Positions 43,709 through 52,400 of a DNA stretch of 64,000 bases are shown here, in pieces. Position numbers and translations under genes: made by a program. The notes under the pieces are model-generated. The model saw only the letters and a list, made by a program, of their open reading frames with translations, had not been told where the DNA came from and made no database searches. The DNA lies in NCBI RefSeq assembly GCF_040120695.1, contig NZ_JBEEAC010000002.1, positions 1 through 64,000 on the forward strand, in the 5' to 3' direction. The first letter of the stretch is position 1; every line of letters begins with the position of its first letter. The DNA comes from Plantactinospora sp040120695 (GTDB taxonomy: Bacteria; Actinomycetota; Actinomycetes; Mycobacteriales; Micromonosporaceae).

Positions 43709-44521
43709 GTGAACTCTCGTGACTGGCGTCCGCGCTACCTCCAGCTTGCCGAGGAGCTGCGCGCCCGGATCGAGAGCGGCGAGCTTGCCCGGGGTACGGC
43801 CATGCCGAGCGAGACGGAGTTGGCCGACTCGTCCGGACTGTCCCGGACCAGCGTCCGCAACGCCATCCGGCAGCTTCGGGATTGGGGCCTGGTCCGGGCC
43901 GAGCAGGGTCGGGGCACCTACGTTCGGGCGCCTCGGCAGCGGGTCCGTCGGCGCAACACCGAGCGGTACCAGTGGGAGAAGGACCGGGTACTCCTCGACG
44001 AGGCCGAGCGGCGGCGGATCGGCGGGACCGAGCACGACGCCGGCCTGACGGTGGATGATCTCCGCTTCCACGCCGAGTACACCGAGGTGAAGGCGGACGA
44101 GGAGATGGCGGCAGCGTTCGGGCTGCCGGTCGGTGCGCCGCTGCTGCGGCGGGTCTACTGGACCAGTTCCCGGCACGAAACCGCGCCGCTGTCGGTGTCC
44201 TACTCCTACCTGCCGTATGGCCTGGTTAAGGGCAACAAGCAACTGCTGTCCGCCGACTACGAGCCCTGGCCGGGTGGCACGCAACATCAGCTCTCCACCG
44301 TTGGTATTGAGCTGGACCGGATCGAGGAGGTCGTACAGGCTCGGCCGCCGCTGCCGGACGAGGCGGAACTACTCAGCATCGAGGCCGGGGTTGCCGTCCT
44401 GGACGTGCGCAAGACGTCGTACGACATCCGGGACCGCGTGGTAGAGGTCGCGGACGTCGTTTTCCCCGGTGACCGGACAGAACTCTGCTTCACGACGAAG
44501 CTGAAGCGGTGGAACGCTTGA
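43709..44521 (+). CDS. GntR-family regulator with UTRA domain, module A
   Basis: 270 residues from GTG 43709. A TAGCGT hexamer at 43695 suggests a near-leaderless transcript. GntR winged helix: LAEELRARIESGELARGTAMPSETELADSSGLSRTSVRNAI. The UTRA effector domain follows (HAEYTEVKADEEMAAAFGL, SVSYSYLPYGLVKGN, DIRDRVVEVADVVFPGDR). Related to the KorSA/TraR repressors of actinomycete elements. Nearly identical to 54481-55293. Confidence 0.82.
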   Translation: MNSRDWRPRYLQLAEELRARIESGELARGTAMPSETELADSSGLSRTSVRNAIRQLRDWGLVRAEQGRGTYVRAPRQRVRRRNTERYQWEKDRVLLDEAERRRIGGTEHDAGLTVDDLRFHAEYTEVKADEEMAAAFGLPVGAPLLRRVYWTSSRHETAPLSVSYSYLPYGLVKGNKQLLSADYEPWPGGTQHQLSTVGIELDRIEEVVQARPPLPDEAELLSIEAGVAVLDVRKTSYDIRDRVVEVADVVFPGDRTELCFTTKLKRWNA

Positions 44522-45001
44522 GCCGACTCGTCTCGGTCATCACGCTGGTGCACTGGCCGCCCAGTGTCGGCTACTTTGCCGATGCTTACGGGTCGTTGGC
44601 CGCTTACGAGTCGTGCGGACGATGCCAGCGACGGACCCATCAGCCGCGGTGCGGTCCTCGCCTTCTGGAAGGCCAACGACTACCGGGCACCCGTACACCC
44701 GGCGACCCTGTGCATGCGCCGGGATCTCCTCCTGGCCCTCGGCGGCTGGATGGCCCTACCCGCCTCCGAGGACACCGGCCTACTCATCGCGGCCAACGTC
44801 GTCAGTGACGGCTACTTCATCGCCGAACCTGGACTGCACTACCGCAAGTGGCCCGGCCAGATGACCGACCAAGCCGCACACCGCGACCCGGCCGAGCACG
44901 CCGCACGAATGCGGATCATCGAAGCACGGGCCGAAGCCCTGCGCTCGCTGCTGTCGGCCTCGCTGGCGTCGTTCGCCTCGTCGGCCTCGCCGACTTCCTG
45001 A
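44509..45001 (+). pseudogene. GT2 glycosyltransferase with internal deletion, module A
   Basis: It starts like the intact copy at 55281 (ERLSRLVSVITLVHW, overlapping the GntR stop by 13 bp) but is 493 bp instead of 789 bp. The missing 296 bp is not a multiple of three, so the C-terminal part (GPISRGAVLAFWKAND, RKWPGQMT) lies in another frame. The catalytic DAD region is lost. Confidence 0.85.
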
Positions 45002-45020
45002 CGCTCCCACGTCTGCCGCA

Positions 45021-45075
45021 CGGAAGGGCGCGCGGAACCGGAGGGGCGCACAGGGGCACGACGCCCGGACAGATC
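45021..45075 (+). pseudogene. 3' scrap of an integrase gene
   Basis: CGGAAGGGCGCGCGGAACCG and the following GGGCACGACGCCCGGA closely match the last ~50 bp of the integrase gene at 62905-62955. It sits the same ~40-45 bp from the att core as the intact integrase does. Everything upstream of this scrap in the integrase is missing. Confidence 0.75.
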
Positions 45076-45085
45076 AGATACGTCA

Positions 45086-45124
45086 AAGGCCCAGCGTCAG
45101 AAAGTATTCTCCGACCTGGGCCTT
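45086..45124 (-). terminator. Displaced tRNA-Gly terminator
   Basis: AAGGCCCAG and CTGGGCCTT pair as in the terminator behind the intact tRNA-Gly (62971-63009). It belongs to the displaced tRNA 3' end. Confidence 0.75.
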
Positions 45125-45174
45125 CGTTGTTGGAGCGGGTGACGGGAATCGAACCCGCACTGTCAGCTTGGGAA
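45113..45174. repeat. Left attachment site (tRNA-Gly 3' end copy)
   Basis: 62 bp identical to 62998-63059. It comprises part of the terminator stem, CCA and the tRNA-Gly 3' half, ending in the anticodon loop (CTTGGGAA). Identity stops there: CTCGCTGG here, GCTGATG in the intact tRNA. Crossover at the anticodon loop is typical of AICE integrases. Confidence 0.92.
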
Positions 45175-45450
45175 CTCGCTGGGGTACCGATCCGGCTGAA
45201 GGTCAACGGGCCGCGCTCCTGGTCACGGTGCCCGTGGTTGACCGCCGTTCCCCGTGGCTTCCCGGCGCTACGGGCACGTAGGGGGCACAGGCGGCGGCCG
45301 AGTACGCCTAGACGGCCACGACGGGTAGCGACCCGGGCGCTCGATGGCAAGCCAGTCCGGGGTGTGGACTGGCGCGGCAGCCGGAAGCCCCAACCTCGAC
45401 GGCGGGTGGTGCGCGGGCTTCCGTATCGGCCTTCGTGGTCCAATCCTCGG

Positions 45451-45684
45451 GTGAGGTGGGACGAGCGTGTACCGGAGCTGCTGACGTGTTTCGGCGAGTT
45501 GGGCTTGGTAGGCATCATCAAGGTAGACGGGGAGCGGGCGCACAAGCCCTGGACCGTGGTGACCTCCGGCCAGCAGCTCGGCGGGGCGTCAATCAGGTAC
45601 GACGGCAGCAGCCTCGACGACTGCTTGCGCAATGCGGTGGCCGCGCTCCACGAGCGCTATCCGGACGATCTCAGCCTGGGATGA
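45451..45684 (+). CDS. Small conserved protein near the left AICE end
   Basis: 77 residues from GTG 45451. Compact and natural-looking: LLTCFGELGLVGIIKVDGER, WTVVTSGQQLGG, SLDDCLRNAVAALHERYPDD. It probably forms a small alpha/beta domain. No family name can be given. Confidence 0.55.
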   Translation: MRWDERVPELLTCFGELGLVGIIKVDGERAHKPWTVVTSGQQLGGASIRYDGSSLDDCLRNAVAALHERYPDDLSLG

Positions 45685-46285
45685 CCTGCTCGCCCGACTG
45701 CCCACGACAGCGCGTGGGGGCGGCGTCCCGGCGGCTGTCGGCGGTTCACCGCCCCGGCGCCGAAGGCGACCGGGGCGGCTTGCCGCCGGCCGGGCTTGCC
45801 GCCCCGCACCGCGCGGAGCGCGGTGCCTTGATCCAAGAACAGGGCTATTCGGCAGTTGCCGATCAAGCATCGGCTGACGACAAGCCAGAACGCGGAGCGT
45901 GTTTCGACATCTCGCTTACAAGCTCTGTGCAGTCCGTCCGGGCGCATCTGTTCTCGTGCGTGACCTCGGCCCACCTCCATCCGTCCATCGTTGGCCTTGG
46001 CTAGCAGCAGGGGTTGGGACCGTTGCTGTCGACAGCCACCAGTGTCGACAGGTTGTCGTCAACGAATAGGGGGTGGCAGGGCATCCCGCAGGCACCGAGG
46101 GGCGCCGGGCTCCTGGTGCTCGATCTCGTACCGGCACTCGGCATAGCCACGCCGAGCCCGACCCCTTCCTTGACGAGGTGCCCGTCCGATAGCTGCGGTG
46201 GGGTCGATGAAACCTCCCCACCGCCGACCCCGAACCTGGCCGGACGCCGGTAGCATAGACATGGATCAGGTAGCGGAGGGGTGAG
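45685..46285. other. Spacer between the AICE left end and the defence island
   Basis: 600 bp with eroded frames. A short Cys-rich frame is listed at 46001-46084. GTCGACA occurs twice near 46028 and 46044. GC falls from left to right as the low-GC island begins. Confidence 0.4.
46001..46084 (-). pseudogene. Cys-rich 27-codon fragment
   Basis: Reads MPCHPLFVDDNLSTLVAVDS then NGPNPCC and stop. Composition is protein-like. A neighbouring frame just upstream (CRYEIEHQEPGAP) may be the rest of the same gene after a frameshift. Not recognised. Confidence 0.3.
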
Positions 46286-47944
46286 GTGGCCAAGCAGCTC
46301 GACAGCGACATGCTTCCATTGGCGAAGCTATTCTCTCAAGATTTCTTCTTCCGAATTCCCGAGTATCAACGACCCTTCATGTGGGACGACGAGGACTTTA
46401 CAAACTTAATCGATGATCTCACTGGCGCAAAGTGGGACGAACCATACTTCCTCGGAACTCTTGTACTTCATAAGCAGGAAAGCTCGGACTACGACGTAGT
46501 GGACGGGCAGCAGCGCCTGACGGCACTTTGTATTCTGATCGCATGCGTGAGAGATGCTCTCCGTGACGCGGGCGAGGAAAAACTGGCCGGAGAACTGCAC
46601 GCGAAGATTTATCAGCCGGAGAACACGCTGGATGCGATCCCAGCGAAAAATAGGCTCCAAGCCAAAGACCAAGCCGTCTTCAACTCGCTAATCGGCGCCA
46701 TTGGTGGGACCGAGAAGGCGGTTTCCGACTTTAACAGCAGCACGGCTGCTGGCCGTCGTTATGAGTCAGCAAGGGCGATCTTCTGGGACGAACTGAAGGC
46801 GATGTCGCCTGAGACGGTCAAAAGCTTTGCTATCTTCGTCAACAAGTGGTGTACATTAATTTATCTGGCTACCGACTCGTTCGAAGACGCCTTCAGACTC
46901 TTCACCGTCGTCAACGATCGCGGCAAACAACTCCGTCGAATCGACGTACTAAAGGCGTTCAATCTAGATCCGATTCGAACGCCTCACTCAGATGCGAGAA
47001 TAAAGTATGCTCACCAGTGGGAGGACATGGAGGCCCAACTCGGGGAATCGAAATTCGAGGACATCTTTCACCTACTACGCCTAATTTACACCAAGGATAA
47101 GCCCGCCGCAGATCTGCACACGGAATATGTCGATAGGATCCTGGGCAAGGGCGACGCACCAAAGCCCGGCGGGCAATTCATCGAGGAGCTCACCAAGTAC
47201 GTCGACTTGTACGACAAACTCTTCGTCGATCGAGACTACCTAGACTCCGCATCGAGCCAGCACGTCGAATACCACACGATGATGCATGCCATGGTCGAGC
47301 ACTTCCCAGCGTCAGAGTGGAAGGCATGCCTGCTCTACTTCGCTGATAAGTTTGGCAGAGAGCATCTGTACCAGTTCGTGCTCGAACTTGAGAAGGTATA
47401 TCTCGATCATTGGGTGCGAGCGATCCGCAAGGATGAGCGATATGGGACGTACACCCGGCTTCTGAGGGAAATTCAGGCGGCCAAGTCAGCCACGGATGTC
47501 ACCGCAAGCACCAGGGTGGAACTTAAGCACATCCAAGCTGCGTGCCGTTCAGAAAATTTTTACGGCGCTAGCCACGCGAAATACTTGCTTGTCCGCGCCG
47601 AGATCGTGACGAGCGAGTTGGATCACGCCCATCATTTTCAAGTTCGTTCGATCGAACACGTTCTTCCTCAAAACCCCAAGCCCGCCGGGCAGTGGGATAC
47701 GACTTTCAGCAAAGAAGAGCACGAGAAGCTTGTTAATTCGGCCGGGAACCTGGTATTGCTCAGCAAAAGCAAAAATTCGTCAGCCGGCCGAAGAGAATTT
47801 GATGACAAGAAGGTTACCTACCTCGCCAACCGTGTATCTGACTTCCCTCGGAGTGTCCAGGTCCTCAAGTACCACACGTGGACGGCCGATGTAATCCGGC
47901 AGCGGACCGAGGAGTTCGCGAACGTCGTCCTGGACAACCCGTAG
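46286..47944 (+). CDS. DUF262-DUF1524 protein (GmrSD-like nuclease)
   Basis: 552 residues from GTG 46286, with GGAGG about 6 bp upstream. The N-terminal DUF262 domain has IPEYQRPFMW (residues 24-33) and VVDGQQRLTAL (71-81), the ParB/Srx-like DGQQR nucleotide-hydrolysis motif. The C-terminal DUF1524 HNH nuclease has SIEHVLPQNP (455-464, His458) and GNLVLLSKSKN. Fused S+D subunits are known in GmrSD/BrxU-type IV restriction of modified phage DNA. Much lower GC than the chromosome. First gene of a defence-type island; an antiphage role is inferred. Confidence 0.85.
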   Translation: MAKQLDSDMLPLAKLFSQDFFFRIPEYQRPFMWDDEDFTNLIDDLTGAKWDEPYFLGTLVLHKQESSDYDVVDGQQRLTALCILIACVRDALRDAGEEKLAGELHAKIYQPENTLDAIPAKNRLQAKDQAVFNSLIGAIGGTEKAVSDFNSSTAAGRRYESARAIFWDELKAMSPETVKSFAIFVNKWCTLIYLATDSFEDAFRLFTVVNDRGKQLRRIDVLKAFNLDPIRTPHSDARIKYAHQWEDMEAQLGESKFEDIFHLLRLIYTKDKPAADLHTEYVDRILGKGDAPKPGGQFIEELTKYVDLYDKLFVDRDYLDSASSQHVEYHTMMHAMVEHFPASEWKACLLYFADKFGREHLYQFVLELEKVYLDHWVRAIRKDERYGTYTRLLREIQAAKSATDVTASTRVELKHIQAACRSENFYGASHAKYLLVRAEIVTSELDHAHHFQVRSIEHVLPQNPKPAGQWDTTFSKEEHEKLVNSAGNLVLLSKSKNSSAGRREFDDKKVTYLANRVSDFPRSVQVLKYHTWTADVIRQRTEEFANVVLDNP

Positions 47945-48178
47945 GTTGGACCCGTCCGCTACATAACGCCCGAGAGGCGCAGCGATAGTAGTGGGTCCGG
48001 GGCAAGCCCGAGCGCCGGGCGGAACTGCTCCTGCCCCGTGCAAGCCTCTGGAGATCGAACTGGCGGCAATCCACTCACAAGCGCTGCCGGTCCCGTCCGC
48101 AGACGACCGCGAGCGACTGCACGTCAAAACTCAATCCGTGCCTGTGTTACCAAAGGTGGCCATAAAGGCCCCCCGGGT

Positions 48179-50218
48179 CTAGTCGAAGTCCTGAGGTCCG
48201 AGACCAGCCCGACGGTCGTCCTGACTGCGATACGCGGCGCTATGGAGGACAGCCCGGGTCCTAGCCACTTCTCTCGCCTTACGATCGAAGGCCACATGAT
48301 CGACGTCACCCTCAAGAACAGCTCGATAGTGCTCATAGAATGACTTCGTGCGCTCATGAATATCGCGCCACGTTAGCAGCTCAATATCCTCGCGGTCATT
48401 CCATACTTCGAACGTCTTCTTCGGGATTGCATACCGATCTCCGGTAATGAAAGCCATCGAAACATTGTCGCGGCTTTGCTGGAGCCGATCGGCATAGCCT
48501 TCTACTTGCTGGAGATCCTTGAGCGCCACCGGATGACCGGCTCTTTTGATCTCTATTACGATCAGATTGCCGTCGCCTTCTAGCGCCAGAAAGTCGTATC
48601 TACGCCGGTCGTCGGCGTTAAGGATATCTATGTCACCCCACTCTCGGAGCTGCTTGGTAAGGGTTTTTTCCTCAGCCAAGACCTGCCACTCTGGATTAAT
48701 TAGCCACGGGTAGTCCGCAACCAAGTCGTGCATGTTGTCGCGACCAATCCCGGGTGCCGTCTCCGGCGCATCCTCGGTAATCATGCGATAGAACTTGTCG
48801 ACGATGTCGATTCGGCCCTTGACAACTTCCAAGACCGCCCGGCTTTCGAGAACCTTCCAGCCGCGCAGCAGGTCCAGCAGCTTATACAGTTGATCGGGAT
48901 CGCCCGCAACCGCATCGATTTGATCGATATAGTCGTGAAACTGGCGATACTCATAAGCGCGCAGAATCGTGTCGGCCAGATCTTCGACTTTTTCTAAGTC
49001 CGACTCGGACGAGCCGATTGCCTTAATAAAGCGCTTAGCCTGATCCTTCGACGGACGATCCAGCGCTTCGAGTCGCCGCGCCAGTTCGGGGTTCTGCTCT
49101 ACCTTTTTCTGAGCGATGCCACCCTTGCGATCAGCATGCTCTCGAAGCAGACGACGAACCAGTGCTTGGCCCCATTCCTTGAAGTCCTTGATGGAGGCGT
49201 CAGACCAATCGATTTCCTGACGGTCGGTAGAAATTCGGTCACTCTGATCATCGATGCCTTCGTCTAGGAAGTCCGCTTCGATGACCCCGGTAAGGTACTT
49301 GGTGCCATGCTGGCCTGATGCTTTGCTTTCCACATCAAAGAAGTAGGGGGGCGCCTGAGCGGTTTTGCCGCGAACTAGGATAGCAAATCCTTGCATCTCC
49401 GAGGACAGCACCTTCGTACTGAATCCGGCCCACCAGTGCACCTTACCGCCCGAAGGTAAGGTCTGAGTGAACGCGCTATTAGAGCCCGTTGGTTCACGAT
49501 ACGAAAGAGTCAACAATGGATCGGTTACGTCTGTACCGTTAACCTTAATTACCATCACTCCGCGAACGGACCTGCTAAAGCGCCTAGCAAGACTGTTGCG
49601 AAGGTCATCTTCCTCAAGTGCCGTCGAGTGCTTCAGGCCCTGCAAAGTAATTCGAGTTCCTGACGGAGTAGCTTCCGCAGAGGGTTCAACCGATCCTGGC
49701 AGCGCCAAGGTTCGAACGTCCCCTGGGTCAGTCTTCAGGCGCTCAACGTCTAGAGTGACAGTGGTCAGAATATCGTTCTGCCATGTCTGGACCGTCATGC
49801 GCTGGGCTAAGCCGAAGCCAGCTAGCTTACCGATTCCCTTGCGGCCCATGACCTTCCGAGCAGGCGGCTGGTCTTCGGCCGCTGGCTGCTGCGCAGCCTC
49901 CAAACCCGCCTGCACTGCAGCTGCGGCTTCGTCAGTTCGCCGGTTTCGTCCAATAACTAGGTACTGACTCTGGAGGTCTGTGTCGGACATTCCGGCCCCA
50001 TCATCCTCTATGATGATCGAGCTTGCGGCTGAGTCGTACCCCTGTGGGCTGGGCAACGTGATGCGGACGCACTTGGCCCCAGCATCCCAAGCGTTCGCTA
50101 CCAGTTCGGCAAGGGCCGCGTCCCGCCGCTTGTACATCTGGACACCAAGATGCTCCAGCGTTCGGCCCATAACCTGGATCTTGAAGTTGCGCCCCGACGG
50201 CGCTGCGTCCCCCACCAT
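48179..50218 (-). CDS. GHKL ATPase fused to PD-(D/E)XK-like nuclease (MORC/MutL-type)
   Basis: 679 residues from ATG 50218. The N-terminal GHKL ATPase has ALAELVANAWDAGAK (35-49, Glu38/Asn42), EDDGAGMSDTDL (71-82) and the lid GRKGIGKLAGFG (125-136). A transducer-like middle and a helical region (residues ~350-480) follow. The C-terminus reads as a restriction-like nuclease: RRYDFLALEGDGNLIVIEIK (Asp542, Glu556, Lys558) plus a conserved QVEGYADRL helix. GHKL ATPases of this kind occur in restriction-modification operons (MORC-like group). It is divergent from a cytosine methyltransferase 160 bp away. Function as a restriction effector is inferred. Confidence 0.82.
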   Translation of the reverse strand: MVGDAAPSGRNFKIQVMGRTLEHLGVQMYKRRDAALAELVANAWDAGAKCVRITLPSPQGYDSAASSIIIEDDGAGMSDTDLQSQYLVIGRNRRTDEAAAAVQAGLEAAQQPAAEDQPPARKVMGRKGIGKLAGFGLAQRMTVQTWQNDILTTVTLDVERLKTDPGDVRTLALPGSVEPSAEATPSGTRITLQGLKHSTALEEDDLRNSLARRFSRSVRGVMVIKVNGTDVTDPLLTLSYREPTGSNSAFTQTLPSGGKVHWWAGFSTKVLSSEMQGFAILVRGKTAQAPPYFFDVESKASGQHGTKYLTGVIEADFLDEGIDDQSDRISTDRQEIDWSDASIKDFKEWGQALVRRLLREHADRKGGIAQKKVEQNPELARRLEALDRPSKDQAKRFIKAIGSSESDLEKVEDLADTILRAYEYRQFHDYIDQIDAVAGDPDQLYKLLDLLRGWKVLESRAVLEVVKGRIDIVDKFYRMITEDAPETAPGIGRDNMHDLVADYPWLINPEWQVLAEEKTLTKQLREWGDIDILNADDRRRYDFLALEGDGNLIVIEIKRAGHPVALKDLQQVEGYADRLQQSRDNVSMAFITGDRYAIPKKTFEVWNDREDIELLTWRDIHERTKSFYEHYRAVLEGDVDHVAFDRKAREVARTRAVLHSAAYRSQDDRRAGLGPQDFD

Positions 50219-50378
50219 GCCGCGACACTACTGTCTGAGGCAGTTCCACAACAGACCGTGTCTCACATCGGTCAGTCCTGGCAACGGCTCGATCTTTCAA
50301 CACTGCGGCTTCAAGGCTCGCGCTGGAACCCCAGGGGCTGGCACAATCGCGCAGGTGGCGACGAGCGAGGTTAGCAAC

Positions 50379-51440
50379 ATGGCTGGCGGAGACCAAGATC
50401 CGGGGCAGGCGAAGTCTCGGCGGCAGCGACCGACGGCTCTAGACCTCTTCGCAGGTGCTGGCGGTCTCACACAGGGTCTTAGGCAGTCAGGATTTCGCGT
50501 CGTCGGTGCGGTCGAGTTGAACGCTCTCGCTGCCGAGACATACCGACTCAACCACAAGAGAGTCAGGATGTGGAACGCCGACATCCGTAAACTCGATGCC
50601 CATAAGGCCATGGCGAGTCTCGGCCTGGCCCCTGGAGAACTCGGACTCCTTGCCGGCTGCCCCCCGTGCCAAGGCTTCTCGAACTTGAGAACGCTTAATC
50701 GAAGCCGGGCGGTCGCCGACGAACGTAACGACTTAGTGTTTGATTATCTCAGGTTTGTGGCGGCCTTCCAACCGAAAGCAGTCCTGCTCGAAAACGTGCC
50801 AGCGCTGGCAGATGACGTGCGGATGGAGCAGCTAGTCGAGGGGCTGACTTCTCTTGGCTACCCAGCCGAAGGCGGCTACGCGATTCTTAATGCCGCGAAT
50901 TTCGGAGTACCGCAACGCCGGCAGCGACTCGTCTTGTTGGTGGGAAGGGATGGCCACTTCGCCGCACCTAAACCACAACTGGCAAGGACCGTAAGGAATG
51001 CCATCGGTCGCCTTGTCAGTCCAGGAAACAGCGGGGACCCACTCCACGACTTGCCAGAGCGCCGGAGCCAAAAGGTTCTTGACCTCATCCGGAAGATTCC
51101 ATTAGATGGCGGGAGCAGGACCGATCTGGATCTGACTGAACAGCTTGAATGCCACACGAGGACGACGGGCTTCCGCGACGTGTACGGCCGTATGGCCTGG
51201 GACAAACCTGCGCCAACGATCACCACAGGGTGCCACAACCCGTCGCGGGGTCGGTTCTTGCATCCATCGGAACATCGCGCTATAACCATGCGTGAGGCGG
51301 CACTACTCCAAACCTTCCCAATGGGCTACAAGTTCTCCTTGAAAGGCGGAAAGGAAGGCGTCGCCGCAATGATTGGAAACGCCATCCCTCCGCGCTTTGT
51401 AGCTGCCCATACGCGGGAAGCAGCCCGAGTGCTTCAATGA
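50379..51440 (+). CDS. DNA (cytosine-5) methyltransferase
   Basis: 353 residues from ATG 50379; an in-frame GTG at 50355 is possible. Motif I LDLFAGAGG (21-29), motif IV GCPPCQGFS with catalytic Cys97, motif VI ENV (138-140), motif VIII PQRRQRL, motif X GNAIPPRF. The target-recognition region is short, so the site cannot be read. Flips and methylates cytosine at C5. It overlaps vsr by ATGA and diverges from the GHKL-nuclease gene, as expected for the modification arm of a restriction-type system. Confidence 0.93.
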   Translation: MAGGDQDPGQAKSRRQRPTALDLFAGAGGLTQGLRQSGFRVVGAVELNALAAETYRLNHKRVRMWNADIRKLDAHKAMASLGLAPGELGLLAGCPPCQGFSNLRTLNRSRAVADERNDLVFDYLRFVAAFQPKAVLLENVPALADDVRMEQLVEGLTSLGYPAEGGYAILNAANFGVPQRRQRLVLLVGRDGHFAAPKPQLARTVRNAIGRLVSPGNSGDPLHDLPERRSQKVLDLIRKIPLDGGSRTDLDLTEQLECHTRTTGFRDVYGRMAWDKPAPTITTGCHNPSRGRFLHPSEHRAITMREAALLQTFPMGYKFSLKGGKEGVAAMIGNAIPPRFVAAHTREAARVLQ

Positions 51441-51865
51441 CGCACGAGGCACAGTCTTGGGCGTCGACTCCTGGGACTCGAAAGAGTATGCGCAGCAACA
51501 AGGGCCGGGATACCGGTCCGGAGCTACGTCTACGCTCGGCGCTGCACCGCCGTGGTTTACGATTCCGCGTAAACTATCGTCCAGAATCTGACCTCAGACG
51601 AACCGGAGACATCGTCTTTACGCGAGCGCGAGTGGTCGTGTTTGTCGACGGATGTTTCTGGCATGGGTGCCCAGCGCACTACACCGCCGCTAAGCGCAAC
51701 GCCGAATTCTGGGCCGATAAAATTGCTTCAAATAGGGCGCGCGACAACTCAACGGACGAGAGCTTGATTAAGCGAGGTTGGTCAGTAGTACGCATCTGGG
51801 AACACGAAAAACTCGAAGAGGCGGTGATGCGCGTAATCGCGCTAGTGTCGCCGCGCCGGCACTAG
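51437..51865 (+). CDS. vsr: Very short patch repair endonuclease (Vsr)
   Basis: 142 residues from ATG 51437, overlapping the methyltransferase stop by 4 bp. Vsr hallmarks: TGPELRLRSALHRRGLRFRV, DIVF with catalytic Asp58, VDGCFWHGCPAH (70-81) and RGWSVVRIWEHE. It nicks beside T:G mismatches arising from deamination of 5-methylcytosine. In defence-linked operons Vsr-like nucleases may also restrict DNA. Confidence 0.92.
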   Translation: MTHEAQSWASTPGTRKSMRSNKGRDTGPELRLRSALHRRGLRFRVNYRPESDLRRTGDIVFTRARVVVFVDGCFWHGCPAHYTAAKRNAEFWADKIASNRARDNSTDESLIKRGWSVVRIWEHEKLEEAVMRVIALVSPRRH

Positions 51866-52400
51866 CTGAACGCGACCAACCCGTCTGCCGTCGACCCGCC
51901 CCGCTGGGGGACGGGCCGCCCCCAGGCCCGCCACGTCAAGACGGCCTTGGCGGCTCGTACGGACGCTGGCGGATCGGTCGGTGGTCTGCATGGCTCGCCC
52001 GAGTCGACGGCGGCAAGCCCGATGGCTCCCCATCGCAACCACTCACGGGGACCGTCAGCCGCCGACGCAAGCCCGGCCATCCTGGAGCCGAAGCGCCCCC
52101 GCCAGAGGCGCAGTAACCGCAGCCCTCCATCCCGCTGGCGGCTGCCGGCAGACCCGGCGTGCGCTCCCCAACACCGCGCGGGGCTCTTGGCCGCACGGCC
52201 CGGCAGGCTGCCGGCACACAGATCACCGGGCAACGTTCTGTCGTTCTGAAGCGGGCCCTCGGGGCTCTCTGCTGGCCACGGCAGCCCGCCGGCGTGTTGT
52301 GTGACGTGATGGAGCGAAAGACGCGCGCCCTGGTGGCAGGCAGCCAGTTTTGGGCCGCCTTGAGAGCGTATAAAAGGTCTGGACGGCTGGACATGGAGAG
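51866..52400. other. Spacer between the defence island and the regulator
   Basis: 535 bp. Frames are open on the minus strand because of high GC, but none shows a domain, a natural start or protein-like composition. GC returns to chromosomal levels here, marking the right edge of the low-GC island. Confidence 0.4.

Larger units (their letters stand above)
41640..45174. mobile_element. Remnant of a second AICE (left boundary uncertain)
   Basis: This stretch holds cutA/XRE, a regulatory module closely matching that of the intact element (53499-56069), a deleted GT gene, and an integrase 3' scrap ending at the left att copy. The simplest reading is an older element at the same tRNA-Gly that lost its transfer and replication genes. 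No att copy was found at its left side, so the left limit is a guess based on the change in gene content and GC near 41,640-41,780. Confidence 0.5.

Noticed and set aside
45113..45174. Second tRNA-Gly gene at the left att
   Set aside because: Only the 3' half is present; sequence past the anticodon loop does not pair, so no functional tRNA is made.
44848..45684. 278-codon plus-strand frame spanning the left att site
   Set aside because: It runs through the deleted GT gene, the int scrap and the tRNA fragment. Only the last 77 codons (from 45451) look like a protein.
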